Positions 59,673-64,000 of a DNA stretch of 64,000 nucleotides are shown here, piece by piece (the stretch's first letter is position 1; every line of letters starts with the position of its first letter). The notes below the pieces were generated by a model. That model was not told the DNA's origin. It made no database searches and saw only the letters and a program-made list of their open reading frames with translations. Position numbers and translations under genes: made by a program. Origin of the DNA: Riptortus pedestris (taxonomy: Eukaryota > Arthropoda > Insecta > Hemiptera > Alydidae); the NCBI GenBank assembly GCA_019009955.1, contig CM032233.1, positions 93,472,501 through 93,536,500 on the forward strand, written 5' to 3'.

Positions 59673-62370
59673 AAGATACGCTTATTTTAACACTCATGTA
59701 AGAATGCTTTAACACCAAAGTTTCCTTATATATTTAATCTTGTCCTACTAAATTTTATTCTCTCATATTTTAAAGTCAATTACTATTCTTATGAATTTAT
59801 AGTGCTAAACTATATTTTAATGTAAATAGGCTGTTCTAAAGAAGAAGAATTTGTATTATAACATTACTAAGCGTTTTTTCTAAAAATATTTATGACATTG
59901 TTGATCTGCATAAGTTATATAATAATGATCTGTATTATAGTGTTTCTGTTATAAAAAAATAAATTTGTATTTATTTAATGTAATATAACCTAGCTAATAT
60001 AAAGTTTTTTTAGTACTGATTTGTATTTATTAAGTGGGCATGAATAGTTAATCCTTTAGTTTTATTTATTATGTAGGTAATGCTAAAATGACAATTTTAT
60101 TTTACTTTGAATTTTATGATGTACTTTATTTTCTTTGACTTGGATCTGCGTCCCAAGCTGGTCCTGTATTTACCACTGCATAGTTTGAGAAATTGTGATA
60201 TTTTTTAGAAAACTCCAAAAAAAACAAAAAACAAATTGTAAGTTAGGGTAACATTTTTAAGAGATAATTCTATTTATAATTAGAAAAAACAAAACAAAAG
60301 AAGAAATACAATAAATGTTTATAGAGGGACAGTATTTTCAGAAGTTCTTAAGAAGTTATAAATTTAAAGATATTAGTTGAGTGGGCTGAGTACAGTTTCC
60401 TTATTTTCAGAAAAATTAAAAGAATGCATAATAATGACTTGATCAAAATTATAAATTGTTATTATTCTTACATTCAAAAATTATTTTGAAGATATTATAA
60501 ATTGATGGTTATCATTTGTAGAAAAGGAATGTTCCCTGATATATATATACCACATAACAAGTAGGATGTTTTTCAATAAATTCTATGTAGAAAAAAGGAG
60601 TTTTTATTGGTTGCCATTAATGTATTAAGAATACTTGAATATTGGGTCCAGGAATGATAAAGAAGAATTTTGATTATAATTCTTATGAATGAAATAAAAA
60701 AAAAAAAATGAATATACCATTTATATTGGGCAGCTTTCTGGAGTGTATTGGAAGTTGTATAAATTAATGAAATTTGGGGAGTGACTGGCTAACATTTCCA
60801 TATTTTCATAAACTAAGAAGAATTAAGAGTATAATTCATAATTATTTTTACTGTGTTTTCTCATGGCTGCAGTCATTTCTTTCTTTTTTTATGTTACTTC
60901 TCTTGTATCTTTACCTGCTCACTGCCCATTATCAATATATTTTTTCTTGTGTCTGTGTGCGTGTGTGTATTGATTGTAGCAATCTGACTGCAAGCAAGCA
61001 AGGTCCGATCGGTCAGGGCCTCTCCTCCAGCATGTCTCAGAACCGACTGCCCTAATCACTTCGCAAGATCACCCTTTTATAGCCTGAGACAATGGTGACC
61101 TTTATACTCCCCCTCCCCCCTGATCAAATATGCTCAAAATGGCAGCTAAACGTAATTTAATTATACTAATTCATCTCGAATATTGTTCAGTGTATTGACT
61201 TTAAGAGCAGTGAATGTTATTATAAAAATCGATTGACAACAATTTAAAATATTCCTCAATGAACATTTTATTCATCTTTTTCCTTATATGTTAAAAAGAA
61301 TTAATACTTATAAATCATTAGATAATTAAGTCATAAGATAAATTTTATACATTTATAAAATTGTTTACAATCATAAACTTAACACTTGCGAAAATAAAAT
61401 AATATAATTATATGATTATTTCCTGAAAAAAAAAAATTCATTAGTTTTCTCATGGTCATGGTTTTCTTCCTGCAAGATAAGCTCTGCAGGTTATCCTCAC
61501 ATTTAGGAGTATTGCCCAAAAATTAATAAATTCTTGCCCATGAATTTAATTTATTCAAAAATCAATTATAAGAATTCATGCCATAAAATAACTCAAATTC
61601 TTGCCTATAAAATGTTTCTAAATATTTATCAATTCACTAATTAAAGTGTTTGCCCGTAAGAAATATTTTAATAATTTCTAGTTTTTAGCCCATAAAATAT
61701 TTCAACAATATTTATTTGAAGCTCAACATTATTCAATAATAATGTTGACTGTCTCTTCTTATTGAGTCCAAAATTCATTTATACACAGCTCTTTATTTAA
61801 TTATTTTTAATGACTCACATAGAGTCTAATATAATAATTAGCCCCTTGAAAATATTTTACAATAAATGTTTTCACTGACTCATTTTATGTGAGTTTCTAT
61901 AAATTGTCTTGTATAACCCTTTAATATACAATAATTGCATTTAATGTTCGCATAGGTCAATCAAAGGATGGGATTTTATATAGTGCAGTTTATTTCCTCT
62001 TGCTCAGAAGGAAATTATAGGCCTAATGGCTAATTCATTTTTTTTAAGCCATTAGTTGGGATGTTTACCCATTATTTTGGATGTGTTTTAACGTCATACC
62101 TAGGAGAATTATATTTTTTAATATGGGCTAATACAAATAATATAATTAATCAATAGGGCTATGTGGGGCTAAGCTTATGACCATCGGTAAGTGTCCTAAG
62201 GAAAGGAAGTTTTTCCTCTTTCCTAGAAGGAACTGTATTTTATTATATGGCCATCTGTGGGATATTCAAATTTTAAAGTAGGGCTAATTCAGTCTGGATG
62301 GATGGATGGGTTAGCAGCCTAAAGATGGGAAGTTTTACCTCGTGCCTAGGAGGGCTTCTAATTGGTTGGG
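59673..62370 (+). other. Rab19 3' UTR and downstream flank
   Basis: AATAAA at 59958-59963 is a plausible polyadenylation signal 290 bases after the stop. About 60960-61150 is GC-richer. On the minus strand it reads GGCTATAAAAGGGTGATCTT after a G-rich tract, like an LTR promoter, so it might be the 3' LTR of the element at 62.4-64 kb. Between 61990 and 62360 there are imperfect tandem repeats containing a 'cctaggagg/cctagaagg' block. Confidence 0.4.
59958..59963 (+). promoter_or_regulatory. Candidate polyadenylation signal of Rab19
   Basis: AATAAA about 290 bases beyond the Rab19 stop codon. The assignment rests on position only. Confidence 0.45.
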
Positions 62371-62373
62371 AAA

Positions 62374-63710
62374 TTATAGATGTTTCTCTTTTGTGGAATC
62401 AAGCAAGTGTAGAAAAATTTCCCCGGACATTTTATGATTACACTGGACAGGAGAAGTGGGTATATAAACTACCTTGGTTGATGCCATATATTTTAATTCA
62501 AACCCCCTACTATTCCTTTGCTGAGGATAAGATATTTGAGCCATATAATTTAATTTTTCTGGCTGAATAAATTTATTGTCCCGCCTCACATGATTCTTTT
62601 TTGGTGAGAAATTAGGAGACTTATTATAACCTGGTCTTTCTCTGCCCCGAACTTGGTTTCTATTTGGATAATAATTAGGTTTATTATAATTATTATTATG
62701 GCTCAACCAGTGATTATTATTATTATTGTTATTATTATTATACTGGTCATATTTTCTATTACGAGAGACATCTAGAAAAGATTTTATGTCTTCAATTGAC
62801 TTATTAGTAGCTCAGTTAATAGTTCAATATAAGATTTAGTTTCAGTAAAATTGCTATTTGACATATATTGCCCTACGCTGAGTTCAAGTTTTTAGACTCT
62901 ATCTATTAATGAGTTTAATTCTCTAAATGTGGCAAGAATTGTATTAAACATAAAAAATGAATGAGTACAATAATTAGCATTTTCCAATATAATTTCAATT
63001 ATTTCAGGTTCATTGTCAGATTTTAAAATTTTGAAGTATTTTTAACATTATCTGCATATTCTCGAAAAGATTTCCCAGCCTTGTGTTGTCTATATATGTA
63101 GTCAATTTTGTACTGAAGTCTTTTACACAGTGTCATACTTTCTAAAAAGGTGTCTAGCCTTTTCAAATGTTAAGTTTAGAAAAGTAAGTAAATGTTTCAA
63201 TACCGCCTGTGGCTGGGAAAATGTTAGTTTCTCAAATATTTTATCGAACCAAGCGGGTTAAGACTTGTTAATTTTGTGCCCCTAAAAATTCTAAAATAGA
63301 ATGAGGGTCCCTTGTCCTCAATGTACATTATTCAAGAGAGCATCAAAATATGGAGGTAATTTTTTCGCAGGTTCAGGAGGTATTCTAAATGCATCTTGTT
63401 TAAATGTATGGAGTTGATGTATTCACTAAAAATTGGGTTGGCTGACCAGATACTCTAGGGTTTGAATTTTCAAGGAAGGCATTTGTTGAAGAATTAAATT
63501 TGTGAAAAGGTTCCCACACACTCCAGCTTGCCTCCTAAGCTCTCCGTAAGCTTGAAAAAAATAAGTAGGGAACTCAGATTTTAATTGCAAAAGGTTCTTC
63601 TCAAGCTGTAATTATACTAATATCTCTAAAGTCTCAGCGTTAATTGAAGAGTCATTTATGTGGTGGTCGTGTTCGACATTCAAACTGGGATGTTCAAGAT
63701 CTATAATGAT
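62374..63710 (-). pseudogene. gag region of an LTR retrotransposon, decayed
   Basis: From about 63705 the minus strand gives DLEHPSLNVEHDHH, ETLEILV, then a stop, LQLEKNLLQLKSEFPTYFF and YGELRRQAGVCG. FRIPPEPAKKLPPYFDALLN, KHLLTFLNLTFEKARHLFRK, and YKIDYIYRQHKAGKSFREYA follow in shifting frames. It ends in a basic, Asn/Arg-rich open frame (62706-62374, NRNQVRGRERPGYNK) that resembles a gag nucleocapsid tail without CCHC knuckles. Stops and frameshifts are common. No protease or reverse transcriptase is recognisable further left. The clade is uncertain; Gypsy-like is my guess. Confidence 0.6.
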
Positions 63711-63977
63711 AAAAGAGGAAACTGCGGTAAAAATACAACAGGACAGAAAACAAAATTATATTGAACTTCCTAAGGACCAATTATACTAAATTGGATAACT
63801 AATTAATTATTGCTAAATAATTAATTTATAAATTAGCGATATATGCGCTTCTCGTCAATACGCTCGGCAAATTACGTAGCGTATAATAAAAAAAATTAAT
63901 GCCGATAAGAAAGCTCAGCTATTATTAGTAGTGAGTCAAGAAATTATTGTGGATATTCAAAAAACGTTGAAAACCAC

Positions 63978-63989
63978 GCTCTGCTACCA
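63978..63989 (-). promoter_or_regulatory. Primer-binding site of the LTR retrotransposon
   Basis: The minus strand reads TGGTAGCAGAGCGTGG. The first 12 bases complement the 3' end of animal initiator methionine tRNA (GCTCTGCTACCA). It lies about 270 bases before the gag frame, so the 5' LTR would begin just beyond it and off the right edge of the window. Confidence 0.6.
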
Positions 63990-64000
63990 CTTTTAGCGAT

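Noticed and set aside
62298..62570. 90-residue plus-strand frame
   Set aside because: Overlaps the gag tail on the opposite strand, and its first part is an imperfect tandem repeat.

Overview
This is animal nuclear DNA: strongly AT-rich, with spliced genes on GT-AG introns, many microsatellites and very many decayed transposons. The two host proteins look most like arthropod proteins: a chaperonin CCT gamma subunit, and a Rab GTPase that resembles the insect Rab19 type more closely than vertebrate Rab43. The mix of mobile elements (mariner/Tc1, piggyBac, Transib, hAT, Penelope, non-LTR and LTR) also fits an arthropod. I cannot name the species; a crustacean is possible.

Layout. 1-5.2 kb: two copies of a PHD-finger segment, a piggyBac 3' end with a TTAA border, a LINE endonuclease fragment and a decayed Penelope-like element with a GIY-YIG tail. 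7.1-9.4 kb: a fold-back element of about 2.3 kb with long arms, bounded by (TA)n runs. 10.8-14.1 kb: an internally deleted mariner and a decayed WPPRSP-type DDE transposon. 14.8-26.9 kb, minus strand: the complete CCT3 gene in 12 coding exons, which join to exactly 545 codons plus a stop. 28.4-31.3 kb: a piggyBac deletion derivative that contains a Transib (RAG1-family) element with RSS-like ends. 31.9-34.4 kb: two GC-richer MITEs of one family and a decayed Tc1. 34.8-59.7 kb, plus strand: a complete Rab19 gene, whose 684 nt of coding sequence in six exons is spread over 25 kb. Its introns hold two fold-back mariner MITEs, an hAT MITE, a tRNA-like SINE candidate, a Tc1, a mariner derivative, and a full-length dead hAT that carries two nested elements. 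62.4-64 kb: the gag region and primer-binding site of an LTR retrotransposon whose 5' LTR lies beyond the right edge.

CCT3 and Rab19 are divergently arranged, about 8 kb apart, and the gap is mostly transposon. They share no pathway that I can infer: one is a subunit of the cytosolic TRiC/CCT folding machine and the other a vesicle-traffic GTPase. The most notable find is the Transib copy. Both ends have the heptamer CACAGTG, a 23-base spacer and an A-rich nonamer-like block, and it has a perfect CGTCG target duplication inside a codon pair of the piggyBac transposase. Its internally deleted transposase keeps the first catalytic Asp region and the final Glu region of the RAG1/Transib fold. 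Coordinates of decayed elements are approximate unless a target-site duplication is stated.
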